Shown here in pieces: positions 27,095-35,361 of a DNA stretch of 64,000 nt. The notes beneath the pieces are model-generated. The model saw nothing but the letters and a program-made list of their open reading frames with translations, was not told the DNA's origin and made no database searches. This stretch comes from Betaproteobacteria bacterium. Its GTDB lineage: Bacteria; Pseudomonadota; Gammaproteobacteria; Burkholderiales; Rhodocyclaceae. Both the position numbers and the translations under genes were made by a program. The stretch is taken from positions 671,676 through 735,675 of the forward strand of contig JAHRYN010000002.1 of assembly GCA_020621405.1 (NCBI GenBank), in the 5' to 3' direction. Each line of letters starts with the position of its first letter. Positions within the stretch are counted from its first letter, which is position 1.

Positions 27095-28060
27095 TCAGAA
27101 CCCGATCTTCTTCTGCCGGGTCGCCCGCCCGACATCCAGGTCGGCGGGCAGCAGATGGTCGCGCCGCTCCAGCTTGGCGTTGCCGAAGGCCGCCATCAGC
27201 ACCTTGCGCATGTCGCGTGGCGGTATCCCGGCCAGCCCGCCGACGACGTCTTCCGGCGCATCCGGCCCGAAACCCCAGTCGTGCGCGGCGACGATTTCCT
27301 CGTACAGCGTGCGGGCGATCGTGCAGGCCTGATCGTAGTCAGGGCGCGGCACCGTATAGACATTCATGCGGCTGAGTATGGGTTCCGGAATCGAGCGCTC
27401 GTCATTGGCAGTCGACACCCACATGATGTGGCTGGCGTCGATATCCACCTCGACGAACTCGTCCTTGAACTGGCGGGCGGTGTCCTGCTCGAGCAGGCCG
27501 TACAACGCACCCATCGGGTCATAGCGCGGGTCGCCACCCGCCTTGTCCACCTCGTCCAGCACCAGCAGCGGATTTGCGTAGTCACCGCACACCAGTGCCT
27601 GAGCCACCTTGCCGGGGCGCGAGTGCGACCATTGCGACGACGCACCGCCGAGTATCCAGCCTGCCGTCAGCGCGGACATCGACAGGAATTCGAACCCGGT
27701 GCCCAGCACATTCGCAAGCTGGCGGGCGAAATGCGTCTTGCCGATGCCGGGTTCGCCGAGCAGCAGAACGGGCGTGAAACTCATCGGCTCGTTGCCAGCC
27801 ACCGCCAGCGCGAGATAGCGCTTCAGATCGTCGAGTACCGGAGAGAAATTCGGACAGCGCTCATACAGCGGATCCAGTCCGTCGAAGGACGACGGTTTGA
27901 CGACATAGCGCACGCCGCCGAGCAGCTTCATCTTTTCATAGAATGCGGCGAGCGATTCGTTGCGCGCTGTCGCGCCCGATTCCATCGCCCGGTTGACGTC
28001 GCTGACGCTGTAGATCTCCCGGCATTCCGCCAGCGGAATCCTGATCCCGGCATCGGTCAT
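27095..28060 (-). CDS. Lon-like AAA+ ATPase without a protease domain
   Basis: The 321-residue protein has a single AAA+ module: Walker A GEPGIGKT (102-109), Walker B LLVLDE (165-170), sensor 1 STAND (216-220) and an Arg finger candidate Arg231 in ILSRM. The module looks most like the Lon ATPase domain (KTHFARQLANVLG, SALTAGWILGG), but there is no Lon N-domain and no Ser-Lys protease domain. It probably remodels a protein partner. It is 112 bp downstream of the probable pseudokinase gene on the same strand, so the two may be co-transcribed. Confidence 0.85.
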   Translation of the reverse strand: MTDAGIRIPLAECREIYSVSDVNRAMESGATARNESLAAFYEKMKLLGGVRYVVKPSSFDGLDPLYERCPNFSPVLDDLKRYLALAVAGNEPMSFTPVLLLGEPGIGKTHFARQLANVLGTGFEFLSMSALTAGWILGGASSQWSHSRPGKVAQALVCGDYANPLLVLDEVDKAGGDPRYDPMGALYGLLEQDTARQFKDEFVEVDIDASHIMWVSTANDERSIPEPILSRMNVYTVPRPDYDQACTIARTLYEEIVAAHDWGFGPDAPEDVVGGLAGIPPRDMRKVLMAAFGNAKLERRDHLLPADLDVGRATRQKKIGF

Positions 28061-28172
28061 GATCGCCTCCTGAAGTCGTTGTCACACGTCTGACGTCGCA
28101 CCCTGCCCGAAGTCGGGCAGCGAGCAAGGCGCTGTATCGATGAACGAGCAGCATTCATGCCACGGTGTGCAG

Positions 28173-30008
28173 CTACTGCGGCATCGGCACGATCAGGCGG
28201 GCCAACGTCGGGAAGCGGCTGGGCTGGCCGAGCATCAGCCGCGCCAGTTCGTCCAGCCATTCGGTGCCGTTGTCCACGGTCGGCGGCTGGTAATCGACCA
28301 GACCGAAGCGCTCGACGTTCTGCAAGGTCAGCCGCAACGTCATGGTCCGGTAGTCCGCATTCAGTTCGACCCGGCCACGCACCTCCGGCGCGACGTCGAA
28401 CACCTGGGCACGCAAACGGTTGAATTCATCGCGCGCAGGCTGTTCCTCGAAGCGCAGGCCGTGCTCACGCAGCGCGATGCGGAGCGATTCCGCCGCCTGC
28501 GGATCGCGTTCGCAGCGCATCAGCGCCTGCCCGCGCAGCAGGTAGGACAGCGATACGCGAACCAGCTGGTCGGGTGCTTCGGCACCCCGGTTGCGCGTGT
28601 TCACATCGGACGCCTGCCAGGCCAGTCCGCGCAGCACGCCGAGGCCCAGCAGCGGATAGTCACGCACCACCTGGGGCTTGATCACGTTCAGCTGTCCGGC
28701 GAGCTGGGTGAAGTAGTCGCGCACCAGCAGCATGCGGCCAGCCAGCGCCTGTTCCGCTTCGGTGCGTGCAGCACGCTCGCCACGCTGCATCTGGGCGTTG
28801 TGGACGCGGATGCGCTGCGCCTCGCCGGCCAGGTCGGCCAGCAGCGACGAGGTCGCCGCATTCGGCACCGGTACAGGCGACGGTGCGCCCGGCATCGCCG
28901 GCTGGGCACGCGTCGCCAGTGGCGCCGGCGCGGCATCGTGCAGCGTCGGGAAAGCGGGGGCCGGCGCCCCCTGCTCGCGCAGCGGACGTGGCGCAGCCGC
29001 CGACGCAGGCTTGCCGATGGATGGTTCGGGCGCACCGCGTGCGGCGAACGCATCGATGTCGGCCGCAAGTTCCGCCAGCACGTCGTCGACCGGCGCAGCC
29101 GGATGCTGCGACTTGCCGCGGCGCTGGATCGTCGTGTCGTCCGACGGGGGCATTTCACGTACCGGCTTTTCCGGTACGGGTACCGCCGAGGACGGCTGGA
29201 GCCTGACCCGGCGCAGGGCGTTCGCCAGCTCGGCCGCGTTGCGGAAGCGGTCCACCGGCGACTTGGCCAACGCCCTCATCACGACCAGATCGAGATCCGA
29301 CGGCACGTCCGGGTCGATGGCACTGGGCGTGGGCGTCGGCGCATAGGCGATGTTTTCCAGCACGCTCGACAGCGAGCCGGTCAGCGGCGACCCGAAGGGC
29401 GGACGCCCGGCCAGCATTTCAAACAGGATGGCGCCGAGCGAGAACACGTCGGAACGCTGATCGGGTGCAAGGCCCTGCACCTGCTCGGGTGACAGGTACT
29501 GCGGCATGGCCGGCAGCGCGTCGGGCGAGGGGGCCGGCAGTTCGAAGTCGGTCACCGTGACATGCCCGGCGCCGTCAATCAGCAGATTGGATGCCTTCAG
29601 ACCGCCGTGCACGACACCCGCAGCGTGCGCGCAGGCCAGCGCATCGGCCGCCTGCAGACCGATGCTGCACACCCATTCGAAGGACATCCGGGGCAGCGCG
29701 TCGAGCAACTGCCGCAGCGAGCGCGCATCCAGGCGCTCCATCGCCACCCAGGGCGTACCGTCGTCGGCATTCACGCCCTGTTCGATGATGCGGACGATGC
29801 CCGGGTGCTGCAACTGCGAAACATGCAGCACGCGCTCACCGAGCTTGCGGACATAGTCACGCGCATCCTCGGCCATGTCGGTGCGGAAGGTCTTGATCGC
29901 GACCATGCCGCCACCAGTTCCGGCCGCCTCGAACACGGCACCACGTTCACCGCGGCCGATTTCGCGACCCAGTACGTAGCGGCCTAGTCTGCGTGGCGTT
30001 TCGGTCAT
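28173..30008 (-). CDS. Serine/threonine kinase-like protein, probable pseudokinase
   Basis: The 611-residue cytoplasmic protein has a Hanks kinase fold (about residues 8-275) with glycine loop GRGERG, VAIK Lys39, YLSPEQ and D-x-F-S-L-G-A-I-L-F. The catalytic loop reads VHGGLKASN (134-141), so the catalytic Asp is replaced by Gly, and DFG is DFE (154-156). Phosphotransfer is therefore unlikely, while ATP or protein binding may remain. A Pro/Ala linker (about 280-410) leads to a C-terminal helical domain of about 190 residues with no recognised family. There is no membrane segment. It is upstream of the AAA+ gene. Confidence 0.85.
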   Translation of the reverse strand: MTETPRRLGRYVLGREIGRGERGAVFEAAGTGGGMVAIKTFRTDMAEDARDYVRKLGERVLHVSQLQHPGIVRIIEQGVNADDGTPWVAMERLDARSLRQLLDALPRMSFEWVCSIGLQAADALACAHAAGVVHGGLKASNLLIDGAGHVTVTDFELPAPSPDALPAMPQYLSPEQVQGLAPDQRSDVFSLGAILFEMLAGRPPFGSPLTGSLSSVLENIAYAPTPTPSAIDPDVPSDLDLVVMRALAKSPVDRFRNAAELANALRRVRLQPSSAVPVPEKPVREMPPSDDTTIQRRGKSQHPAAPVDDVLAELAADIDAFAARGAPEPSIGKPASAAAPRPLREQGAPAPAFPTLHDAAPAPLATRAQPAMPGAPSPVPVPNAATSSLLADLAGEAQRIRVHNAQMQRGERAARTEAEQALAGRMLLVRDYFTQLAGQLNVIKPQVVRDYPLLGLGVLRGLAWQASDVNTRNRGAEAPDQLVRVSLSYLLRGQALMRCERDPQAAESLRIALREHGLRFEEQPARDEFNRLRAQVFDVAPEVRGRVELNADYRTMTLRLTLQNVERFGLVDYQPPTVDNGTEWLDELARLMLGQPSRFPTLARLIVPMPQ

Positions 30009-30156
30009 CGACTCGGCCCGGCAAAAAATCGACTGGACCGTACGGCAGGCCGGGGGAGGGGCAGGAATTCGTTATCGCGACACATAGTGCGCGATCTTAC
30101 CCAAGCTGCCGGCGTACAACACGTTGCCGGCCCGCGCGGGCGGACGGGACAATCAA

Positions 30157-30369
30157 TTATTCCTGCGAACGGTAGATATCTCGCAGAAAGGCATCCGGAT
30201 CGGCAATCGCGCTGCGCGGATGCGAGGGCTGTACGCGGTGAGCAGCCAGCATGGCTTCCGGCTGTGGCAGCCAGCTTGCATTGAGCACCTCGTCGCCATA
30301 GTCCTGATGACGGCCGAGCGACTTTCCGGTCATGAAATCGAACAGATCCATTTTCTTTTTCCTGAACAT
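30157..30369 (-). CDS. Small protein of unknown function
   Basis: A 70-residue frame starts at ATG 30369 with GAAGG about 12 bases upstream. It begins MFRKKKMDLFDFMTGKSLGRH and is followed by an acidic/hydrophobic stretch and a C-terminal IADPDAFLRDIYRSQE. It has no signal peptide. It sits 148 bp upstream of the pseudokinase on the same strand. Codon use is consistent with coding, but the family is not recognised. The ORF continues further 5' in a less plausible extension. Confidence 0.5.
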   Translation of the reverse strand: MFRKKKMDLFDFMTGKSLGRHQDYGDEVLNASWLPQPEAMLAAHRVQPSHPRSAIADPDAFLRDIYRSQE

Positions 30370-30808
30370 GTCTTCATATACCTTCCGTCGGCACCTTCCC
30401 GGCCCAAGACTTCGATGCACCGTCGGCCACATCCCGTTGCGGCTTCTGCCAGCCGTCTGATCGACGTTTGCCGGGCAGGCCTGACCTCCTCCCCGCAGCG
30501 ATGTTCGCGGTACCCAAGCGGCCACGGCGGCGATGGACTGCCAATGCAAGCCGTTGTTCAGTACCGCCACGCCCGAGTCCGGGGATGTTTCGATCCGGAC
30601 AGTCCGCCGACATCGTCGGCTGCATGTTGCTCCGCATGCCTGAACCGCCAGCCGTGGGGCACTGATGGATCACATCATGGGAGGACTTGCGCCGCCGGAC
30701 GAGGAAGAAGTACACACGCCGGCCGGCTGCTTGCGACGTAATGCACAGTCTTGCATCGATGTCCTGCAAGCCCTGGAGAAATCGGGACCGGCGGCCGGAC
30801 GCCGGAAG
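30370..30808. other. 439-bp region with no convincing gene
   Basis: Between the small ORF start and the end of the hydrolase gene only low-complexity Arg-rich frames are found on both strands. None has a ribosome site or a recognisable protein pattern. It may hold the promoter of the small ORF or a decayed gene; nothing more can be supported. Confidence 0.5.
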
Positions 30809-31648
30809 TCATACGACCAGATCAAGGTCCTGCGTCTGCCCGTTCGCCTGGTGACAGACCTGCGGCAGCCAGTCGAGCAGACGCTGGGCGACCGAACGCC
30901 AGTCCGCTTCCAGCATCATGCCGTGCCCCATTCCGGGAATCACTTCCGCCTCGACACCCAGCGCGCGGGCGGTCATTTCGGTCAGCGACGGCGGGATGAT
31001 GGGATCCAGTTCGGCACCGAGCACCAGCATCGGCGCGCGGTGCATGCGCGAAGGCTGCGGCAGGTTGAACAGCGTCATGTCCCAGATTACGCGGGCGGAT
31101 TCAGGCTGCACGCGCAGCGCCATCTGCTGCAGGCGCTCCATCGAAACCGGCTGGGCGAACAGCGCCTCGCGCAGGGCTTCGAGCGATGTCGAACCGCCGG
31201 ACAGCAGGCTGTTGAGTTCCGACATGAGATCGGGCTTGCGCATCGCCAGACCGACCGCCGATGCCCACAACCCCTGCGGCGGCACCGATGCCATCAGGAC
31301 TGCGGCGGGCACCTGTCTCGTCTCAAGACACTTCTGTACCACCATGCCACCCATGGAATGTCCGATCAGCACCGGCGGCGTGTCAAAACGGTCCATCACC
31401 TCGAGCACGTCGCGCACGTAGTCATCGAGGCTAAGCAGATCGAGGTATTCACGTCCGGGACTTCCACCATGTCCGGACAGGGACAGCGCGGTCGCCTCGT
31501 AGCCGGCGTCGGCGAAGTGCGGCAGGAAGTGCTCGTCCCAGCACCAGGCGGCCGTGTAGGCACCATGGACAAACAGCAGCGGCGTACGCCTGCGTATCCC
31601 GACCGGCCGTCGCGTGACTATTTCCAGCGGGCCCTGACGCGTGATCAT
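30809..31648 (-). CDS. Alpha/beta hydrolase
   Basis: The 279-residue cytoplasmic enzyme has the alpha/beta hydrolase set: PLLFVHGAYTAAWCWDEHFLPHFA (oxyanion HG), nucleophile elbow IGHSMGGMV, acid LGAELDPIIPP and the catalytic His in IPGMGHGMMLEADW. This is the usual pattern of lipase/esterase or peroxidase-like members; the substrate is unknown. The start at 31648 (MITRQGPLEIV) has GGAG upstream and removes an Arg-rich extension of about 61 residues. Confidence 0.85.
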   Translation of the reverse strand: MITRQGPLEIVTRRPVGIRRRTPLLFVHGAYTAAWCWDEHFLPHFADAGYEATALSLSGHGGSPGREYLDLLSLDDYVRDVLEVMDRFDTPPVLIGHSMGGMVVQKCLETRQVPAAVLMASVPPQGLWASAVGLAMRKPDLMSELNSLLSGGSTSLEALREALFAQPVSMERLQQMALRVQPESARVIWDMTLFNLPQPSRMHRAPMLVLGAELDPIIPPSLTEMTARALGVEAEVIPGMGHGMMLEADWRSVAQRLLDWLPQVCHQANGQTQDLDLVV

Positions 31649-32025
31649 TTTCTGTTGCTCCGGATTGCATTTGATACTGAAACATGAAGCATGTAACGGG
31701 CCCGAACTGCCGCTTTGCCGCCCGTAAGGCGATGCCGGCGCAAACCGGCTCGCCAGCACCCGCGCCGACAGTCGCACCCTGCTCTGCCGGAAATTACCGA
31801 ATCCCGCGCCGATTTGGACTCTTGGAACCATTTTTCACGCATGTCGGCCGGAATCGGTGTGCGGATCACATGGCCGGTAGCAGGATCGCGGCCGGGTTCG
31901 CGCGGGCGATCGGGCTTCGCCTGCGTCTCGACACTGCAGGTCATCGACTTCCGGTCCGTGTTGCGGGTGAGTTCGATTGTCGAACGTACGATTGTTTTGT
32001 CGTTCGGATTTTCGACCAGATTCAT
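31645..32025 (-). CDS. Doubtful small ORF upstream of the hydrolase
   Basis: A 126-residue frame begins MNLVENPNDKTIVRSTIEL and ends in an ATGA overlap with the hydrolase start. The first 80 residues have coding-like third-position GC; the rest is Arg/Cys-rich and looks like frame noise. No ribosome site is visible and no family is recognised. It may be a real but truncated gene or chance. Confidence 0.25.
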   Translation of the reverse strand: MNLVENPNDKTIVRSTIELTRNTDRKSMTCSVETQAKPDRPREPGRDPATGHVIRTPIPADMREKWFQESKSARDSVISGRAGCDCRRGCWRAGLRRHRLTGGKAAVRARYMLHVSVSNAIRSNRK

Positions 32026-32326
32026 CAAGGAACAGCGGCCCGTCTTCGTCCCGCCGACCGGCTTCTGCCCAGACAGGAGAGCGACGAACAGTTGGTGCCG
32101 CAATCGTCGATCGACGGCGTGCCGCCTCCGGGCGTGTGGCAGCAGTGCACCAGCCGGTGATCCGCCATTGAAGACGGTGCAGGCGCACGGACTCACGGTT
32201 TGAGGACCACCGTCCGCGCTTCGGTCAGGTCGGTGCCGCCAATGATGCGGCGCAACTGCAGGTCCGGCAGGCCAGCCACCCCCGCCTGCCGGTGACGGCG
32301 GGCGCGGGTGGTGTCCGGTACCACGC
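31649..32326. other. 678-bp region between the hydrolase and the NMG operon, mostly non-coding
   Basis: The stretch has a relatively AT-rich part near 31960-32040 and only weak frames. Besides the doubtful minus-strand ORF at 31645-32025 there is a 43-codon GTG frame at 32193-32324 (minus), two bases past the mgsC stop, ending LRRIIGGTDLTEARTVVLKP. This could be a small co-transcribed protein or a remnant. A GC-rich imperfect dyad at 32277-32312 may act as a terminator for the operon, but no T tract follows. Confidence 0.4.
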
Positions 32327-33694
32327 TCAGTAGCCGCCGCCTGCGCCCGGAATCCAGTTGGTGCCGGCAAGCGGTATGTGGGCCATCGCCGCCGCTTCCA
32401 GCGTCAGCGCGACCAGGTCCTCGCGCTCCAGGTGATGCACGTTCTGCTTGCCGCAGGCACGCGCGATCGTCGTCAGCTCCATGTTCAGCGTCTTCAGGTA
32501 GTTCCTGACACGACGGGCGCCGACCTCCGGCTGCAGCCGCTGTTCGAGGATGGCATCCTGCGTGGTCACGCCAACCGGGCATCTGCCGGTGTGGCAGTGA
32601 TGGCAGAAGCCGGGCGCGGTGCCCAGCGCGTCGTAGCCTTCCAGCGCCGACAGGTGCTGGCTGTCCTGGATGAAGGTTTCCGAATTGCAGCCGAGCGCGT
32701 ACAGGATGCCCTGGCCGATGGCGACCGCGTCGGCGCCCATGGCCAGCGCCTTGGCGACGTCGGCGCCGCTGCGGATGCCGCCGGACACGATGAGCTGCAC
32801 CTGCCCCTTCATGTTCAGGTCTTCCAGCGCGTCGACCGCCTGACGCACCGCAGCAAGCGTCGGAATGCCGATGTGTTCGATGTAGCAGGTCTGCGTCGCG
32901 GCGGTGCCGCCCTGCATGCCGTCGACCACCACCACATCGGCACCGGCGTGCACCGCCAGCTTCACGTCGTTGAAGGTGCGGGTCGCGCCGACCTTCACGT
33001 AGATCGGCTTTTCCCAGTCGGTCAGCTCACGCAGTTCGTGGATCTTGATCGCCAGGTCGTCCGGGCCGGTCCAGTCGGGATGACGGCAGGCGGAGCGCTG
33101 GTCGACGCCTTCCGGCAGCGTGCGCATCTTCGCCACGCGCGGATTCACCTTCTGGCCGAGCAGCATGCCGCCACCGCCCGGCTTGGCGCCCTGGCCAATC
33201 ACCACTTCGATAGCGTCGGCGCGGCGCACGTCGTCCGGATTGAAGCCGTAGCGCGACGGCAGGCACTGGTAGACCAACGTCTTGGACGACCCACGCTCTT
33301 CCTGCGTCATGCCGCCGTCGCCGGTCGTCGTCGTCGTGCCCATTTCGGTCGCGGCGCGGCCGAGCGATTCCTTCACATTGGCCGACAGCGCACCGAAACT
33401 CATGCCGGCGATGGTGATCGGGATGTCCAGTTCGAGCGGCTTCTTCGCGAAGCGCGTGCCGAGCACGGTCTTGGTGACGCACTTCTCGCGATAGCCTTCG
33501 AGCGGATAGCGCGACAGCGAGCCGGCCAGGAACACCAGATCGTCGAAGTGCGGCAGCTTGCGCTTGGCGCCCATGCCGCGGATTTCGTACAGGCCGTGCG
33601 CGGCGGCGTTCTGGATGTAGTCGATGACGCTGCGGTCGAAGCTCGCCGACTCCTCACGGGAGGTGCGCTTGAACGTTACGGGTTTCGTGTCCAT
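32327..33694 (-). CDS. mgsC: N-methylglutamate synthase subunit C (FMN/Fe-S glutamate-synthase-like)
   Basis: The 455-residue protein is homologous to the central FMN domain of glutamate synthase. It has GTTTTTGDGGMTQEERG, GAKPGGGGMLLGQKV, GGTAATQTCYIEHIGIPT, the FMN phosphate site VSGGIRSGADVAKALAMGADAV and the Fe-S cluster cysteines in GFCHHCHTGRCPVG. It has no N-terminal amidotransferase, which is separate as MgsA. The complex MgsABC makes N-methylglutamate from glutamate and the methylamine unit of gamma-glutamylmethylamide. The start at 33694 (MDTKPVTF) is chosen. It is the last subunit gene of the operon, 61 bp after mgsB. Confidence 0.92.
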   Translation of the reverse strand: MDTKPVTFKRTSREESASFDRSVIDYIQNAAAHGLYEIRGMGAKRKLPHFDDLVFLAGSLSRYPLEGYREKCVTKTVLGTRFAKKPLELDIPITIAGMSFGALSANVKESLGRAATEMGTTTTTGDGGMTQEERGSSKTLVYQCLPSRYGFNPDDVRRADAIEVVIGQGAKPGGGGMLLGQKVNPRVAKMRTLPEGVDQRSACRHPDWTGPDDLAIKIHELRELTDWEKPIYVKVGATRTFNDVKLAVHAGADVVVVDGMQGGTAATQTCYIEHIGIPTLAAVRQAVDALEDLNMKGQVQLIVSGGIRSGADVAKALAMGADAVAIGQGILYALGCNSETFIQDSQHLSALEGYDALGTAPGFCHHCHTGRCPVGVTTQDAILEQRLQPEVGARRVRNYLKTLNMELTTIARACGKQNVHHLEREDLVALTLEAAAMAHIPLAGTNWIPGAGGGY

Positions 33695-33755
33695 GGTGTG
33701 TCCTGTCTGTGGTGCGGGCGTCCGGCTGCGCATCGGGGCGCGCCGGATGCTCGCG

Positions 33756-34445
33756 TCAATATTCCTGATTCGCGTCGGCGTTCCAGTGGTAAAGCGAGCG
33801 GGCGGACGCGATCCGCTTGAACGATTTCGGGTCGTGGTCGAGCCCGGCCTGCGCCAGCAGTCCGGCCAGCGCGCTGTAGTCGTCGTCGCTCATGTCCTCG
33901 AAGCGCGCGTCGGCGCCGAGCGATCTGGCCTCGCCGCGCAGGTAGATGACGGCCTCGTACAGCGAATCGCCGAGCGCATCGCCGGCGTTGCCGCAGATGA
34001 CCATGCGGCCGGCCTGCGCCATGAAGCCGGAAAAGCTGCCGACGCTGCCACCGACGACGATGTCGCCGCCCTTGAGCGAAATGCCGCAGCGCAGGCCGGC
34101 GTCGCCGTCGATAACCAGCAGGCCGCCGTGCGCGGTGGCGCCGGCGCCATTCGACGCAAAGCCCTTCACATGCACAGTGCCGCTCATCATGTTCTCGGCG
34201 ACGCCGGTGCCGGCGCTGCCGTGGATCACCACGGTGGCGTGCTTGTTCATGCCGGCCGCGTAGTAGCCGGCGTGCCCCTGCACCTCGACCGTGACCGGAT
34301 GGTTCAGGCCGACCGCGATGTTGTGCGCACCGTCAGGGTTCAGCACCGTCACGTGACGGCGGTCATCGTCGGCCAGTTCGCGGTGCAGGAAGCGGTTCAT
34401 GTCGCTCAGCGACGAACTGGCGAGATCGAAGGTCAGGCGTTCCAT
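33756..34445 (-). CDS. mgsB: N-methylglutamate synthase subunit B (GXGXG domain)
   Basis: The 229-residue protein is a single beta-helix domain of the glutamate synthase alpha C-terminal type. Repeats of the form G-x-x-G...G-x-x-G are clear (VEVQGHAGYYAAGM, VVIHGSAGTGVAENMMSG, VIDGDAGLRCG, VVGGSVGSFSGFMA, VICGNAGDALGDSLYEA). In glutamate synthase this domain links the ammonia-producing and ammonia-using domains. The start overlaps the mgsA end by 13 bp, which indicates coupling. Confidence 0.92.
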   Translation of the reverse strand: MERLTFDLASSSLSDMNRFLHRELADDDRRHVTVLNPDGAHNIAVGLNHPVTVEVQGHAGYYAAGMNKHATVVIHGSAGTGVAENMMSGTVHVKGFASNGAGATAHGGLLVIDGDAGLRCGISLKGGDIVVGGSVGSFSGFMAQAGRMVICGNAGDALGDSLYEAVIYLRGEARSLGADARFEDMSDDDYSALAGLLAQAGLDHDPKSFKRIASARSLYHWNADANQEY

Positions 34446-35341
34446 ACATACATCTCCTCGGGCGCGGGTTCGAACACATGGGCATTCCGGATGCCGGGCA
34501 GGTGCGCCAGCGAACGGAATTCGGAGGCGATCGCGACGTAGTCGTCGGTCTCGGCGACCACCGCCGGCTTGCAGGCGAACGGGTCGCGGATCAGCGCCAG
34601 CTTGTCCGGCGTGCCCATCAGGAAGGTGTAGAAGCCGTCCAGCTCGTCGAAACCGCGCTGCAGCGCGACTTCGAGGTCGTCGCCCTCGCGCAGCCGCCAT
34701 TCGAGAAAGCGGCAGGCCGCCTCGGTGTCGTTGTCGGTGTCGAAGTGGATGCCGTGCGGCTGCAGCTTGCGCCGGATGTCGTTCGGGTTGGACAGCGAGC
34801 CGTTGTGCACCAGGCAGAAGTCCTCCCCTGCGGTGAAGGGGTGGGCACGGTCCGGCGTCACCGCCGATTCGGTCGCCATGCGCGTGTGACCCACCAGATG
34901 CGAACCCTTGAGCGACTTGAAGTCGTAGCGCTCGGCGACCTGCGCCGGCGTGCCGATGTCCTTGTACAGGTCTATCGTGCGGCCGGTGCTCAGGATGTGC
35001 AGCTTCGGGTGGTGCTCGTGCAGCCAGCGCTTGACCATGTCCGGCGCCACCGCGAACGACAGCACCGCGTGGTTGTGCTTGACGTCGATGTGCGACTCGA
35101 CATCCAGATGCTCTTTCAGCGCATGCGTCAGGCCATGCCAGTTGAAGTCGGCACCCTCGTCGGTCAGGCCGGAATACAGGCTCAGCTTGCGCCCGTCTCC
35201 GGCCAGCGGGTCGGCGAACACGGCCAGTCCGGCCGAGTCGGGGCCGCGTTCGGTCATGCCGATCAGCATGGGCACCATCAGTTCGCCCAGACGTTCCTTC
35301 AATGCCGGTGTCTTCACCAGCAACCCCACGATTCCACACAT
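34433..35341 (-). CDS. mgsA: N-methylglutamate synthase subunit A (class II glutamine amidotransferase)
   Basis: The 302-residue protein starts MCGIVGL; Cys2 becomes the N-terminal nucleophile after Met removal, the mark of Ntn amidotransferases. SHLVGHTRMATESAV and FCLVHNGSLSNPNDIR form the rest of the active site. In this pathway it is thought to release methylamine from gamma-glutamylmethylamide rather than ammonia from glutamine. A GGAG ribosome site precedes ATG 35341, 20 bp after gmaS. Confidence 0.93.
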   Translation of the reverse strand: MCGIVGLLVKTPALKERLGELMVPMLIGMTERGPDSAGLAVFADPLAGDGRKLSLYSGLTDEGADFNWHGLTHALKEHLDVESHIDVKHNHAVLSFAVAPDMVKRWLHEHHPKLHILSTGRTIDLYKDIGTPAQVAERYDFKSLKGSHLVGHTRMATESAVTPDRAHPFTAGEDFCLVHNGSLSNPNDIRRKLQPHGIHFDTDNDTEAACRFLEWRLREGDDLEVALQRGFDELDGFYTFLMGTPDKLALIRDPFACKPAVVAETDDYVAIASEFRSLAHLPGIRNAHVFEPAPEEMYVWNA

Positions 35342-35361
35342 ATAAAGATCTCCGGCGATGT

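Noticed and set aside
30374-30769. Minus-strand frame of 131 codons upstream of the small protein
   Set aside because: Low-complexity Arg/Gly-rich, no ribosome site, no recognisable motif.
31684-32160. Plus-strand frame of 158 codons in the gap before the NMG operon
   Set aside because: No ribosome site, no motif and Arg/Pro-rich composition.
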